A stretch of 62,023 nt of DNA, taken from UBA1723 sp045641625 (GTDB lineage Bacteria; Bacteroidota; Bacteroidia; Bacteroidales; Paludibacteraceae). A model generated the notes under the pieces. It did no database searches, was not told where the DNA came from, and saw only the letters and a list, made by a program, of their open reading frames with translations. The translations under genes were made by a program, and so were the position numbers. The DNA lies in contig JAZUHH010000009.1 in assembly GCA_045641625.1 (NCBI GenBank), forward strand, positions 1 through 62,023, given 5' to 3'. Shown here in pieces: positions 28,222-36,159 of the stretch (position 1 is its first letter; each line of letters opens with the position of its first letter).

Positions 28222-29355
28222 TCAATGAGTGTTCTTGTACCAGCTTGTATTCACAATCATTTTGGCAAGAGGATGAGAGCTCGGAACCGAAGTGGTTATG
28301 CCCGAATAACTTTTGATAGGTATAACACCCTCGAAAGTCGAGAAATAGCTCTCGGTATTGCGCTTGTACGGCACTACCTTTTCCAACTGGACGTAAAAAT
28401 CCTGCTTCAACTGGTCGGGAATTACAAGATGTTCCACATAGTCTCCGAAATCATAAAACAATGTAGGCTCATATCCATCCATTCTCTGAATGGGACTGCT
28501 AAGGGTGTCAAGTTCCGGAGAATAAGAATTGATCCTCCTTACAATACCTGCAAGATTATCCATTTCACTGCAGTCAATAACCGCTATCGTACCGCAAGGG
28601 ATTGAATACTTGCTATAGAACTGATGGAACGTGCTACAAATGCTCTCGTAGTTGACTGCTCCCATCAAATAGCTTCCGCAGAGATGATACGGGAATCCAT
28701 AGGCCATGATTTCCGTAGGCGAGGCAACGATATGGTTGCATACATCCTTCAGTTCATAGGCCACCTCGACATTTGCCATATAGCAGTCATCGAACAGAAT
28801 GTACTCGAAATTCTTTATCATGGAGTTCTGGATACCCTCCTTGAACACTGGGATCTCTATTTGGAACTCCTTTGTCGTACCGCCGAAATACCTTGTCAGA
28901 GGGACTTCTGAATCATCTGAGAAAGAACATCTTGTCCTGGTTTCCAGAGCAGGCAGCCATGCCGTACCATGACAACCGACTATCATGGAATACTTCTTTG
29001 CCGGTGCCTTTTTATGAATCTGATTCAGGAAATTCGAGATACCGAAAGAAGTGGTAAAGGACGGATTTTTATACGTCATGACATCGGCTATCTTTTCCTC
29101 TGTAATTTCCATTATGGTCGCTTCCCCCGGTTCGGTTTCCATACACACCATAACCCTCTCGTTATTCAGCTTGTTCTTTCTGATCAGCTGGTGAAAGTCG
29201 TTTATATTCTGCATGAAACATGACTTCAGGTTGGTTGACCAGGGGAAAAACATGATGGTTGTCTTTTCCACAGGAGACTCATCATTCTTCTTTTCCTTGT
29301 CACATGATGCCAATGCAAAAATTGAAAATAATATGAAAAGTATCTTTTTTAACAT
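28222..29355 (-). CDS. Clostripain-like (C11) cysteine protease lipoprotein
   Basis: 377 aa from ATG at 29355, chosen because it opens a signal peptide with lipobox (LFSIFALASCDK); the upstream frame to 29424 starts with TTG and precedes the promoter. The catalytic His is in IVGCHGTAW and the catalytic Cys in LFDDCYMANVEVAYEL, as in peptidase family C11. Such lipoproteins cleave after basic residues and may process surface proteins. Own promoter 22 nt upstream. No inhibitor or substrate gene adjacent. Confidence 0.85.
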   Translation of the reverse strand: MLKKILFILFSIFALASCDKEKKNDESPVEKTTIMFFPWSTNLKSCFMQNINDFHQLIRKNKLNNERVMVCMETEPGEATIMEITEEKIADVMTYKNPSFTTSFGISNFLNQIHKKAPAKKYSMIVGCHGTAWLPALETRTRCSFSDDSEVPLTRYFGGTTKEFQIEIPVFKEGIQNSMIKNFEYILFDDCYMANVEVAYELKDVCNHIVASPTEIMAYGFPYHLCGSYLMGAVNYESICSTFHQFYSKYSIPCGTIAVIDCSEMDNLAGIVRRINSYSPELDTLSSPIQRMDGYEPTLFYDFGDYVEHLVIPDQLKQDFYVQLEKVVPYKRNTESYFSTFEGVIPIKSYSGITTSVPSSHPLAKMIVNTSWYKNTH

Positions 29356-29376
29356 TACACTCCGCACTAATTTCTG

Positions 29377-29406
29377 CAAAGATACAAATTTAATGGACAT
29401 TTGCAA
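29377..29406 (-). promoter_or_regulatory. Bacteroidetes-type promoter for the C11 protease
   Basis: TATCTTTG (29384-29377), spacer 19 nt, TTG at 29406-29404. It fixes the gene start at 29355. Confidence 0.7.
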
Positions 29407-29420
29407 CAATACCTTGGCAA

Positions 29421-29816
29421 TCAAAAGGACATTTGCCCTAACTTTTCCACCACTTCTTCGTCAGCAGGCAGCCACTGAACATCGTGCAGTTCATCCCTAC
29501 TGAGCCAACGGGAATCTTCATGCTCCAGCAGGGTCAGGTCTCCGCTAACAATGGAGCATAGGAAGCAATGCATCTTTATCTGAAACTTTGGATAGTCATA
29601 TACAACGGTTGTCAGATTCTCTCCAACCTTGATTTCCGTAGCCAGTTCCTCCCTTATTTCGCGTGCCAAAGCCTCCTGGTATGACTCTCCCGACTCGACT
29701 TTTCCGCCGGGAAACTCCCACCAGCCTTTCCATTCGCCATACCCTCTTTGTGTTGCAAAGACTTTGCTGTCCATGACTATGACTGCGGCGACTACCTCTA
29801 TTTGTTTTCGTTCCAT
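29421..29816 (-). CDS. NUDIX hydrolase, MutT-like
   Basis: 131-aa pyrophosphohydrolase with the Nudix box GGKVESGESYQEALAREIREEL (about 38-59). It starts MERKQIEVVAAVIVMDSK and has WWEFPGGK just before the box, as in 8-oxo-dGTP diphosphatases of the MutT/YfcD type. Likely cleans oxidised or modified nucleotides. Own promoter at 29838, which separates it from the cassette upstream. Confidence 0.88.
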   Translation of the reverse strand: MERKQIEVVAAVIVMDSKVFATQRGYGEWKGWWEFPGGKVESGESYQEALAREIREELATEIKVGENLTTVVYDYPKFQIKMHCFLCSIVSGDLTLLEHEDSRWLSRDELHDVQWLPADEEVVEKLGQMSF

Positions 29817-29837
29817 AAAACCTGATTGAATGAACTA

Positions 29838-29869
29838 CAAAGGTAATACATATATGGATACGAAACAAA
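29838..29869 (-). promoter_or_regulatory. Bacteroidetes-type promoter for the NUDIX gene
   Basis: TACCTTTG (29845-29838), 20-nt spacer, TTTG at 29869-29866. Confidence 0.65.
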
Positions 29870-29870
29870 A

Positions 29871-29892
29871 AACGCCCATTTTATTGGGCGTT
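29871..29892 (-). terminator. Terminator of the methyltransferase/DUF262-HNH cassette
   Basis: 8-bp stem AACGCCCA/TGGGCGTT with a 6-nt loop and a TTTTTTG tail on the minus strand, 17 nt after the DUF262-HNH stop. Confidence 0.85.
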
Positions 29893-29909
29893 TGTCGTAT
29901 CAAATACTT

Positions 29910-31073
29910 CTATTTGTTTCCTTTGGCTCTGTTGTGCGTTATACAGAGCATCTCGCAATTACTTGCATCAGTTGCGCCGCCTTTGCTCCATGCTGTCACA
30001 TGGTCGGCATCCATTTCGGAGAGTTTCCATATTCGCACCTTGTTTGAATTGTTTCCGCATGCGCACAAAGGACAATTGGAATGTCCGTTAGCCTCAGCAA
30101 TTTTTGTTTGCTTTGCATAGACTGATTTCTTTGTAGCGTCATCAAAGACACGAACTTCAATCAATTTATGCTCTGCACAACCACCCAGTACATATTCAAA
30201 CACACCCTTTCTGTTCTTTACGTATGGATCTCCATACAGATCCTTGACCTTTTTGTCTATGATATCGGGACTATACGCCTGACTATGATATTTTTCGTAC
30301 AGTCGTCCCCATTCAAGTCCGCACATCTCCTTCTCTACACTTATGAAGGTAGTTGACACCCAATCAATAACACTCGTGAAATATGTCTTTAGCTCGTTGA
30401 TGTTTGTGTCTTGACGATGACTGCTCATATAGTTGTCAATCTCTCCCTTGCTCACCCAATCAAGAGCTGTGTGCAGAAAGTCCTGACGAATAACAGAACC
30501 CGAAATGTAAGCACTCCATTTCTGCACGTTTGCATTTTGCGAGTTAGAGAACTCCGCCTTTGCAAGCGTAACAAACGGACCTGAATAGATTGCGTTGAGC
30601 AGTTCCTGTTCCTTTAGCGGAACACCTGCTATATTGATAGTCTTGAACCACTCTTTGATCTCACTTTCTTCACCTTCGCAGATGTAGATAAGCAACGGAG
30701 TCTGCAAGATTTTCTCCTGCAAATCTTTAGGCAGACCATTGAAATACTGCTCCAAACCATTGCTGTCCTTGATTGCAAACTTCTTTGTCACATACCTGCC
30801 GAAAGAGGTGATACGCTGCTGTCCGTCAAGAACCTCATACTTATCTTCCCCTATTTTATTAAAATAGAGAATTCCGAGAGGATAGCCTTTTATAATTGAG
30901 TCAATCACAGCCACATCCCTTTTGCCGTCTGCATAGATATAGTTGCGCTGATATTCGGGTTGGATGGTCAGCTTGCCATCCAATCCGAACAAACCTTTGC
31001 CTTCAAGTTCGTTATATACAAACCCTTTGCAGATATCGGCTATGGTGATGTCGGTACGGAGTGTTGTTTTCAT
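29910..31073 (-). CDS. DUF262 protein with C-terminal HNH nuclease
   Basis: 387 aa. The N-terminal half is a DUF262 (ParB/Srx-type) domain with QPEYQRNYIY at 38-47 and the signature DGQQR at 83-87, a motif known in related proteins to bind and hydrolyse nucleotides. The C-terminus is an HNH nuclease: CPLC at 334-337, DADHV with H358, N372, and the CITHNRAKG end with H380; the four cysteines (334, 337, 373, 377) look zinc-binding. Related fusions (GmrSD, BrxU, SspE) restrict phage DNA bearing or lacking modifications. Its ATG overlaps the preceding stop by 4 nt, so it is translationally coupled to the 112-aa gene. Likely the effector of the cassette. Confidence 0.88.
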   Translation of the reverse strand: MKTTLRTDITIADICKGFVYNELEGKGLFGLDGKLTIQPEYQRNYIYADGKRDVAVIDSIIKGYPLGILYFNKIGEDKYEVLDGQQRITSFGRYVTKKFAIKDSNGLEQYFNGLPKDLQEKILQTPLLIYICEGEESEIKEWFKTINIAGVPLKEQELLNAIYSGPFVTLAKAEFSNSQNANVQKWSAYISGSVIRQDFLHTALDWVSKGEIDNYMSSHRQDTNINELKTYFTSVIDWVSTTFISVEKEMCGLEWGRLYEKYHSQAYSPDIIDKKVKDLYGDPYVKNRKGVFEYVLGGCAEHKLIEVRVFDDATKKSVYAKQTKIAEANGHSNCPLCACGNNSNKVRIWKLSEMDADHVTAWSKGGATDASNCEMLCITHNRAKGNK

Positions 31074-31408
31074 GCGTTTTTGTCAAATTTTACAGTAACT
31101 TTCACATTTCCGTTACTTCCGAAATCAGTTGAAACTGATGTACCGTCATAAGAACCTTCCAATTTTGCATGAGCATCACCAGACATTTCTACAGTAATTT
31201 CTTCTGCCCCATCTTGTTTGGCTTGCTTAATCAACTTTTCTACAGTTTGAACTTGCTCTTCTGCAGAAGGAGCAGAACCAAACAACTTGTGAATTGCATA
31301 CAAAGGAAATCCTAAAATAGGATTTGCTAACATCAACACCTTGGCAATATTATCAAACCCTTCTCGTGTTGTAAGGTCAAACTTCTTTTTGTAAAATTCT
31401 AAATCCAT
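31070..31408 (-). CDS. Small unknown protein inside the methyltransferase/DUF262 cassette
   Basis: 112 aa. The N-terminal third is helical with a hydrophobic stretch (VLMLANPILGFPLYAIHKLFG, about 24-44) that could be a membrane or packing segment. A charged helix follows (SAEEQVQTVEKLIKQAKQDG), then a beta-rich, Gly/Ser-rich tail. I do not recognise it. Tight spacing (8 nt after the methyltransferase, 4-nt overlap with DUF262-HNH) indicates that it is part of the system, perhaps a regulator, an immunity partner or a membrane anchor. Confidence 0.75.
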   Translation of the reverse strand: MDLEFYKKKFDLTTREGFDNIAKVLMLANPILGFPLYAIHKLFGSAPSAEEQVQTVEKLIKQAKQDGAEEITVEMSGDAHAKLEGSYDGTSVSTDFGSNGNVKVTVKFDKNA

Positions 31409-31416
31409 AATATTAA

Positions 31417-32484
31417 TTAGTTTTGTTTTTTGCGAATTAAAATACGAGCATACGTTTCTTTCCCTTTTATTGTAAACCTGTGTCCGAAATTAGGATTATC
31501 TTCCACATATCTATCGAGACCCAAAATCTCAAACTGTTCTGGACAATATTTATCCAAAAAAGTAATAGGCACTCCCATTGCACCATCATAATCACTTGGT
31601 ATAGCATCTGTAAATGGCACTTCTATAGCATCGTAATTGTCATATTTCTGATAACCTATATTCTTGATCTCCTTGTGCTTACTGTACTTGATATTGTCCT
31701 CCATAGTCATAAGTTGCAAAGGTTGATGTCGGCGACCATGGTCTATGTTGCTTAACCAAAGTGCATTATTTGTTGCCACAATTCTTTTCCCTTCTTCAAT
31801 TCGTGCCTCTGTACCATATAAGTCATAGGATTCTGGAACAATAAAGCCAGAAATCCATCTTCCCATACCATTTCCTAACCAAATTACATTAGATTTGATT
31901 AGAGAAAACAATTCTTTATAAGCAATACAATTTATGTTTCCTATGATTAAAAACTTCTTGTTTGCTTCCACAATCCAAGCCAAGAATTCACGAAACAAAG
32001 AAAATGGAGGGTTGGTTATTATAAAGTCAGCCTCGTCACGCAAAGCCATTACCTCTGCACTACGAAAATCCCCATCTCCTTCGAGGTATTGCCATTCAAG
32101 GTCTTCGTAGTCTATTGTTCCATTGTTATTCGTGTCATGGTCAAGAACAAAAATCTTTCCGTTTGTTCTCGACTTGTCAACGTCATAATAGGGCGACTCA
32201 GACTCAAAAATTGTTGGTTGCCAGCTCTTTATCTTCTTGCTTTCAGGTGCATAGCTTGTCGAGATCAGTTTTTTCAAACCGAACTCCTCAAAGTTTTGTG
32301 CAAAGAATTTAGTAAAATTGCTCCACTCCGGATCATCACACGGCAAAAGAATAGTTTTGCCACGAAATACATCCGGATTGTATTCAAGGTAGGCATTTAT
32401 CTCCTTTTGTATGTCTGCATACTGCGTATAGAACTCATCATTCTTTGCAGTCTTAGCATTTGACAAATTCTTGTTTCCTGCCAT
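31417..32484 (-). CDS. EcoRI-family adenine-specific DNA methyltransferase
   Basis: 355 aa from ATG at 32484 (MAGNKNLSNAKTAKNDEFYT); the frame back to 32517 uses TTG and has no family match. It matches the EcoRI methylase family along its length: KNDEFYTQYADIQKEI, LLPCDDPEWSNFTKFF, and the catalytic motif IV NPPF at 158-161 (FIITNPPFSLF), which marks N6-adenine transfer. It would mark self DNA. No EcoRI-like nuclease follows; instead a 112-aa protein and a DUF262-HNH protein do. The target sequence is unknown. Expression probably passes through the structured RNA and its terminator at 32533. Confidence 0.9.
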   Translation of the reverse strand: MAGNKNLSNAKTAKNDEFYTQYADIQKEINAYLEYNPDVFRGKTILLPCDDPEWSNFTKFFAQNFEEFGLKKLISTSYAPESKKIKSWQPTIFESESPYYDVDKSRTNGKIFVLDHDTNNNGTIDYEDLEWQYLEGDGDFRSAEVMALRDEADFIITNPPFSLFREFLAWIVEANKKFLIIGNINCIAYKELFSLIKSNVIWLGNGMGRWISGFIVPESYDLYGTEARIEEGKRIVATNNALWLSNIDHGRRHQPLQLMTMEDNIKYSKHKEIKNIGYQKYDNYDAIEVPFTDAIPSDYDGAMGVPITFLDKYCPEQFEILGLDRYVEDNPNFGHRFTIKGKETYARILIRKKQN

Positions 32485-32527
32485 AATTTGATAGTCGTTT
32501 TCGCATCTGACTATCAATCACAACCGG

Positions 32528-32824
32528 CAAAAAGAAAGGTGCGGACCTTTCTACTCGCGTTCACGGGGAAGCCTGAGATGAAACCCCGCCCAAACTCATA
32601 GAAGCCCACACCAAAGGTGCGAGCATCAACATTTGAGTTTGGTACGAAGTCACTCTACAAGCGTCTCCGTGAACATTGCTATCCGATTTTCAAATCAAAT
32701 CAGTTTCTCAGGCTTTTTGGTTTGAACGCGAATAATAGCTAATGCTTTATTATGGGTTCGTATGTAATAGTTCCGTCAACTGAACCCCAAAATTGACAGA
32801 AAAACAGACACAAGACACATCTGT
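32528..32824 (-). ncRNA. Structured RNA with own promoter and terminator, 6S-like fold
   Basis: From the promoter at 32829 the transcript runs about 295 nt to an intrinsic terminator. Two nested long-range helices close a 177-nt core (32555-32731): TCGCGTTCA with TGAACGCGA (9 bp), then AAGCCTGAGA with TCTCAGGCTT (10 bp). Inside lie a 7-bp hairpin (32684-32702 region) and an apical arm made of CCAAACTCA/TGAGTTTGG (9 bp) and GCTCGCACC/GGTGTGGGC (9 bp with two G-U). This rod with closing stem, open centre and terminal arm resembles 6S RNA. An 8-bp pairing GTTCACGG/CCGTGAAC competes with the outer helix, as in a switch. It lies 44 nt before the methyltransferase ATG. Alternatives: a Bacteroidales-1-type/6S RNA, or a cis regulator of the cassette. 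Confidence 0.7.
32533..32552 (-). terminator. Terminator of the structured RNA
   Basis: 8-bp stem AGAAAGGT/ACCTTTCT with the loop CCGC and a T5 tail. It lies between the RNA core and the methyltransferase start, so gene expression needs read-through or another start. Confidence 0.85.
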
Positions 32825-32828
32825 ACCG

Positions 32829-32859
32829 CAAAAATAGCATTATTTTTACAATTGGCAAA
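32829..32859 (-). promoter_or_regulatory. Consensus Bacteroidetes promoter of the structured RNA
   Basis: TATTTTTG (32836-32829), 19-nt spacer and TTTG at 32859-32856. It matches both consensus elements exactly. Confidence 0.8.
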
Positions 32860-32876
32860 AAAAGAAGGGAATTTAT

Positions 32877-33017
32877 ATGGCAGATACAACTGCTTGGCGC
32901 AAACGAAAATCAAAAATGGCAAAATACTTTACAGGACCTAAATCTGAATTTACTTTTCATGGCACAAACGTTCATTCATATAATTTGCATTTAATTTTTC
33001 AAGGGGAAAATGAATAA
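32877..33017 (+). CDS. Candidate 46-aa small protein, divergent from the structured RNA
   Basis: ATG at 32877 preceded by the purine-rich AGAAGGGA (8 nt upstream). The 46-codon frame ends at TAA 33017; it contains WRKRKSKMAKYFTGPKSEF and is basic. No homologue known to me and no promoter seen, so it may be chance. The rest of the gap (33018-33174) holds nothing I can identify. Confidence 0.25.
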   Translation: MADTTAWRKRKSKMAKYFTGPKSEFTFHGTNVHSYNLHLIFQGENE

Positions 33018-33174
33018 GACAAAAACTGAAATCTGCAATCGGTCCCAATATAGCCACAAATAGAAAAATATACTTGAAGACCATTCAAACGAACAGATCA
33101 AGAAGGAACAGCACACTGCATTCGGCAACCATATTGTTCTATGATTTGCAATGTCAACCCAATAGCAACAAAAA

Positions 33175-33196
33175 AGACTGCACCACGATGCAGTCT
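33175..33196 (-). terminator. Terminator of map
   Basis: 8-bp stem AGACTGCA/TGCAGTCT with a 6-nt loop and T/A runs on both sides, 51 nt after the map stop. Confidence 0.8.
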
Positions 33197-33247
33197 CTTT
33201 TTATTCGCTATCAAATATCCAGCTGGACAATCACTTTATTCAGTGGA

Positions 33248-34114
33248 TTAGTATGTCAAAACCTCAAGACCGTTCTCTGTCATAAGGAACGTATGCTCCC
33301 ACTGCGCAGAAGGTAGTCCGTCAGCTGTACGGCATGTCCATCCGTCAATTCTGTCAAATGTCACATTTCTCTTTCCCATGTTCACCATAGGCTCAATTGT
33401 GAATGTCATTCCGGGAACTAGGAGCATTCCGTCTCCCCTTCTTCCGTAATGGCACACCTCCGGCAGTTCATGGAACTTCAGTCCGACACCATGTCCGCAA
33501 AGCTCCCTGACGATAGAATATCCGTTCTCCTCAGCATGCTTCTGGATAGCATAGCCCAAATCACCAACCGTAGTATATGGCTTGCAAACCTCGAAACTTA
33601 GGTCAAGGCACTCCTTTGTCACATCGACAAGTCTCTGCTTCTCTGGTGTTGTCTCACCGCCGATCACAAACATTCTTGAGGCATCAGCGAAATATCCGTC
33701 AAGTATAGTTGTACAGTCAACATTTACGATATCTCCCTTTTTCAAAATGGTGTTGGCGCTTGGAATACCATGACACACAACATCGTCAACGCTTATACAT
33801 GAGTTCTTGGGATATCCCTCGTAACCAAGGCAAGCACAGATTCCACCGTGGGAACGAGTGTATTCACCGATCAAGTCGTCCAAAGCAAGTGTTGAAATAC
33901 CCTCTCTGATATTTGCCGCAACAAGATCAAGAACAGCTGTGTTCAACAGTCCGGCACGACGAATGCCCTCAATCTGTTCCGGAGTGCGGATCATATCTCT
34001 TCTTGGGCAAAGGATACCCTTGTTCTGGTATGCAATGACCTTCTTGTCCATCTCAGTAGGCTCCTGATCAGCAGGAACCACCCAATTTCTCTTAACCCTT
34101 CCGAACATTTTCAT
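33248..34114 (-). CDS. map: Methionine aminopeptidase, type I
   Basis: Removes the N-terminal Met from nascent proteins. The 288-aa sequence has an N-terminal extension of about 35 residues before the pita-bread catalytic domain. Metal ligands are visible in VNVDCTTILDGYFADASRMF (two Asp), ELCGHGVGLKFHELPEV (His), TFTIEPM (Glu) and the final QWEHTFLMTENG (Glu). Such extensions occur in Bacteroidetes paralogues, so a second map gene may exist elsewhere. Starts 14 nt after the dehydrogenase gene. Confidence 0.93.
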   Translation of the reverse strand: MKMFGRVKRNWVVPADQEPTEMDKKVIAYQNKGILCPRRDMIRTPEQIEGIRRAGLLNTAVLDLVAANIREGISTLALDDLIGEYTRSHGGICACLGYEGYPKNSCISVDDVVCHGIPSANTILKKGDIVNVDCTTILDGYFADASRMFVIGGETTPEKQRLVDVTKECLDLSFEVCKPYTTVGDLGYAIQKHAEENGYSIVRELCGHGVGLKFHELPEVCHYGRRGDGMLLVPGMTFTIEPMVNMGKRNVTFDRIDGWTCRTADGLPSAQWEHTFLMTENGLEVLTY

Positions 34115-34128
34115 AACAAAAACCTGTA

Positions 34129-35334
34129 TTAAAGTTCCAAATCCTTGTTAAACTCCTCATGCCAAGGAAGACCGTGCTTGTTTAGCTCAGCCATGAATGG
34201 ATCCGGATCGAACTCCTCGACGTTCCATACACCTGGTCTCTGCCACAATCCCTTGACGAACATCATCGCACCGATCATTGCAGGCACACCTGTTGTATAG
34301 CTGACACCCTGCATACCTGTCTCGACGAAAGCGTCGTGGTGGCTGCAGTTGTTATATACATAGTAAGTAAGCTCCTTGCCGTCCTTGCCGATTCCGCGAA
34401 TACGACAACCGATAGAAGTCTCACCCTCATAGTTCTCACCCAAATCCTTAGGGTTAGGAAGCACAGCCTTTAGGAACTGAAGAGGAACGATCTTGACACC
34501 GTTATACTCAACCTCGTCAATTCTTGCCATACCGATATTCTGAATAACACGAAGATGTGTAAGATACTCCTGACCGAAAGTCATCCAGAAGCGGGCACGC
34601 TTGATTGTAGGGAAGTTCTTGACAAGGCTCTCAAGCTCCTCGTGATACATCAAGTACGACTCTCTAGGTCCTACGTTAGGATAAGTAAGCGGCTTGTGAA
34701 TCTCAAGGGCACCTGTCTCGACCCACTGGCCGTCCTGGTAATAGCGACCGTTCTGAGTGATCTCGCGAATGTTGATCTCTGGGTTGAAGTTCGTTGCGAA
34801 AGCCTTATGGTGGTTTCCTGCATTGCAGTCAACAATGTCAAGGTAATTCATCTCCTTGAAATGATGCTTTGCCGCATACGCTGTATATACACCGCTCACA
34901 CCCGGATCAAATCCGCAACCAAGAATAGCAGTAAGACCTGCATCCTCGAATCTCTTCTTGTATGCCCACTGCCATGAATACTCGAAATGAGCTTCATCCT
35001 TAGGCTCGTAGTTGGCTGTATCCAAGTAGTTTACACCACACTGAAGACAAGCCTCCATAATGGCAAGGTCCTGATATGGAAGAGCAACATTTATCACCAA
35101 CACGGGCTTGTGCTTCTTCAAAAGAGCCACAATCTGATCAACCTCATCGGCATCGACACAATCTGTATCGAACTTGACTCCATACTTCTTGTTCAAAGTC
35201 TCGGCAAGAGCGTCGCACTTGCTTTTTGTACGACTTGCCAAAGTTACCGACTCGAACACATCTATATTTTGTGCAAGCTTGTGCGCTACAACAGTACCAA
35301 CACCGCCTATGCCTATCTGTACAATCTTACTCAT
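34129..35334 (-). CDS. Saccharopine-dehydrogenase-family protein, probably carboxynorspermidine dehydrogenase
   Basis: 401-aa NAD(P)-dependent enzyme with the Rossmann glycine motif GIGGVG at 8-13 and the family's AEVDQIVALLKKHKPVLVINVALPYQDL block. It resembles the carboxynorspermidine/carboxyspermidine dehydrogenases that condense aspartate semialdehyde with a diamine. Typical features are GCGFDPGVSGVYTAYA and WQRPGVWNVEEFDPDPF. That enzyme acts with carboxynorspermidine decarboxylase in the alternative spermidine route of Bacteroidetes. The decarboxylase is not adjacent. Lysine-pathway saccharopine reductase is an alternative. Confidence 0.85.
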   Translation of the reverse strand: MSKIVQIGIGGVGTVVAHKLAQNIDVFESVTLASRTKSKCDALAETLNKKYGVKFDTDCVDADEVDQIVALLKKHKPVLVINVALPYQDLAIMEACLQCGVNYLDTANYEPKDEAHFEYSWQWAYKKRFEDAGLTAILGCGFDPGVSGVYTAYAAKHHFKEMNYLDIVDCNAGNHHKAFATNFNPEINIREITQNGRYYQDGQWVETGALEIHKPLTYPNVGPRESYLMYHEELESLVKNFPTIKRARFWMTFGQEYLTHLRVIQNIGMARIDEVEYNGVKIVPLQFLKAVLPNPKDLGENYEGETSIGCRIRGIGKDGKELTYYVYNNCSHHDAFVETGMQGVSYTTGVPAMIGAMMFVKGLWQRPGVWNVEEFDPDPFMAELNKHGLPWHEEFNKDLEL

Positions 35335-35344
35335 ATCTTTAACT

Positions 35345-36112
35345 TTATTTGTTATTCTTTAATTCAGTAGCGAAAAGGAATCCCTTTTCACTTAGCAGCT
35401 CCATATATTGCTTAGAGAAATACTCGTTGTTCGCCTTGTTGTATCTGATATCTGTAAATACCTGGGCAAGAGTCTCTTTGTCATTCTCCTTCACAAACTT
35501 CATGTTACTCTCCATTTCATCCTTATAGTCATAGATGGAATGTATGTCCGAAGGAGTGAAGTCACGATATGTCTCTTTGTGGATCCATGCAGAAGGATTT
35601 ATTCTGTCCTGCTGCTCTGGCTGCTCTGCGGGATAACCCACGGTAATAGTCGTAACAGGAACGACATTGTGAGGCAGCTCCAACACATCGGAAATCTGCT
35701 TTGCATTATACATAGCAGTTCCCAAGTAACAAATACCCAATCCCTTGCTCTCTGCAAGCGTAGCAAATGTCTGAGCCACAAGAAGAGTGTCTGTCATAGC
35801 AGTCAGAAAGCTTAGCTCGTTGTCGTAACCTGGATCTGCATTGTTTTCCTTGCACCAAAGATTAAACCTATGGAAATCAGCGCAGAAAGTCAGCGATACA
35901 GGAGCGCCAACAAAAGCAGGTTGCGAGAAATGGGCAGGAGTCAAAAGCTTTTTCTTCTCCTCGTCCCTTGTAATCACAACACTATACAACTGCATGTTTC
36001 CATTAGTAGAGGCACGACCAGAAGCCTCGAGCAATGAACAAATAAGTTCATCGCTCACTTCCCTATCTGAATATTTTCTAATTGTGCGTCTATTACTTAT
36101 TAAGTCTGTCAT
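35345..36112 (-). CDS. Nitroreductase-family flavoprotein, NfsA/FRP-like
   Basis: 255 aa with NRRTIRKYSDREV at the N-terminus (FMN phosphate binding) and SGRASTNGNMQLYSVV. The central KGLGICYLGTAMYN and TITVGYPAEQP segments are typical of NADPH-dependent nitro/quinone reductases of the NfsA type. Likely reduces quinones or xenobiotics. Adjacent to the dehydrogenase (10 nt), so co-transcription is probable. Confidence 0.86.
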   Translation of the reverse strand: MTDLISNRRTIRKYSDREVSDELICSLLEASGRASTNGNMQLYSVVITRDEEKKKLLTPAHFSQPAFVGAPVSLTFCADFHRFNLWCKENNADPGYDNELSFLTAMTDTLLVAQTFATLAESKGLGICYLGTAMYNAKQISDVLELPHNVVPVTTITVGYPAEQPEQQDRINPSAWIHKETYRDFTPSDIHSIYDYKDEMESNMKFVKENDKETLAQVFTDIRYNKANNEYFSKQYMELLSEKGFLFATELKNNK

Positions 36113-36159
36113 ATTAATTAGTAGAAAATAATTTCTATTAATCTGTTTTTGAATCTATT

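Noticed and set aside
32528..32824. tmRNA or RNase P RNA as identity of the structured RNA
   Set aside because: No tRNA-like ends with a tag reading frame and none of the conserved RNase P core motifs are present.
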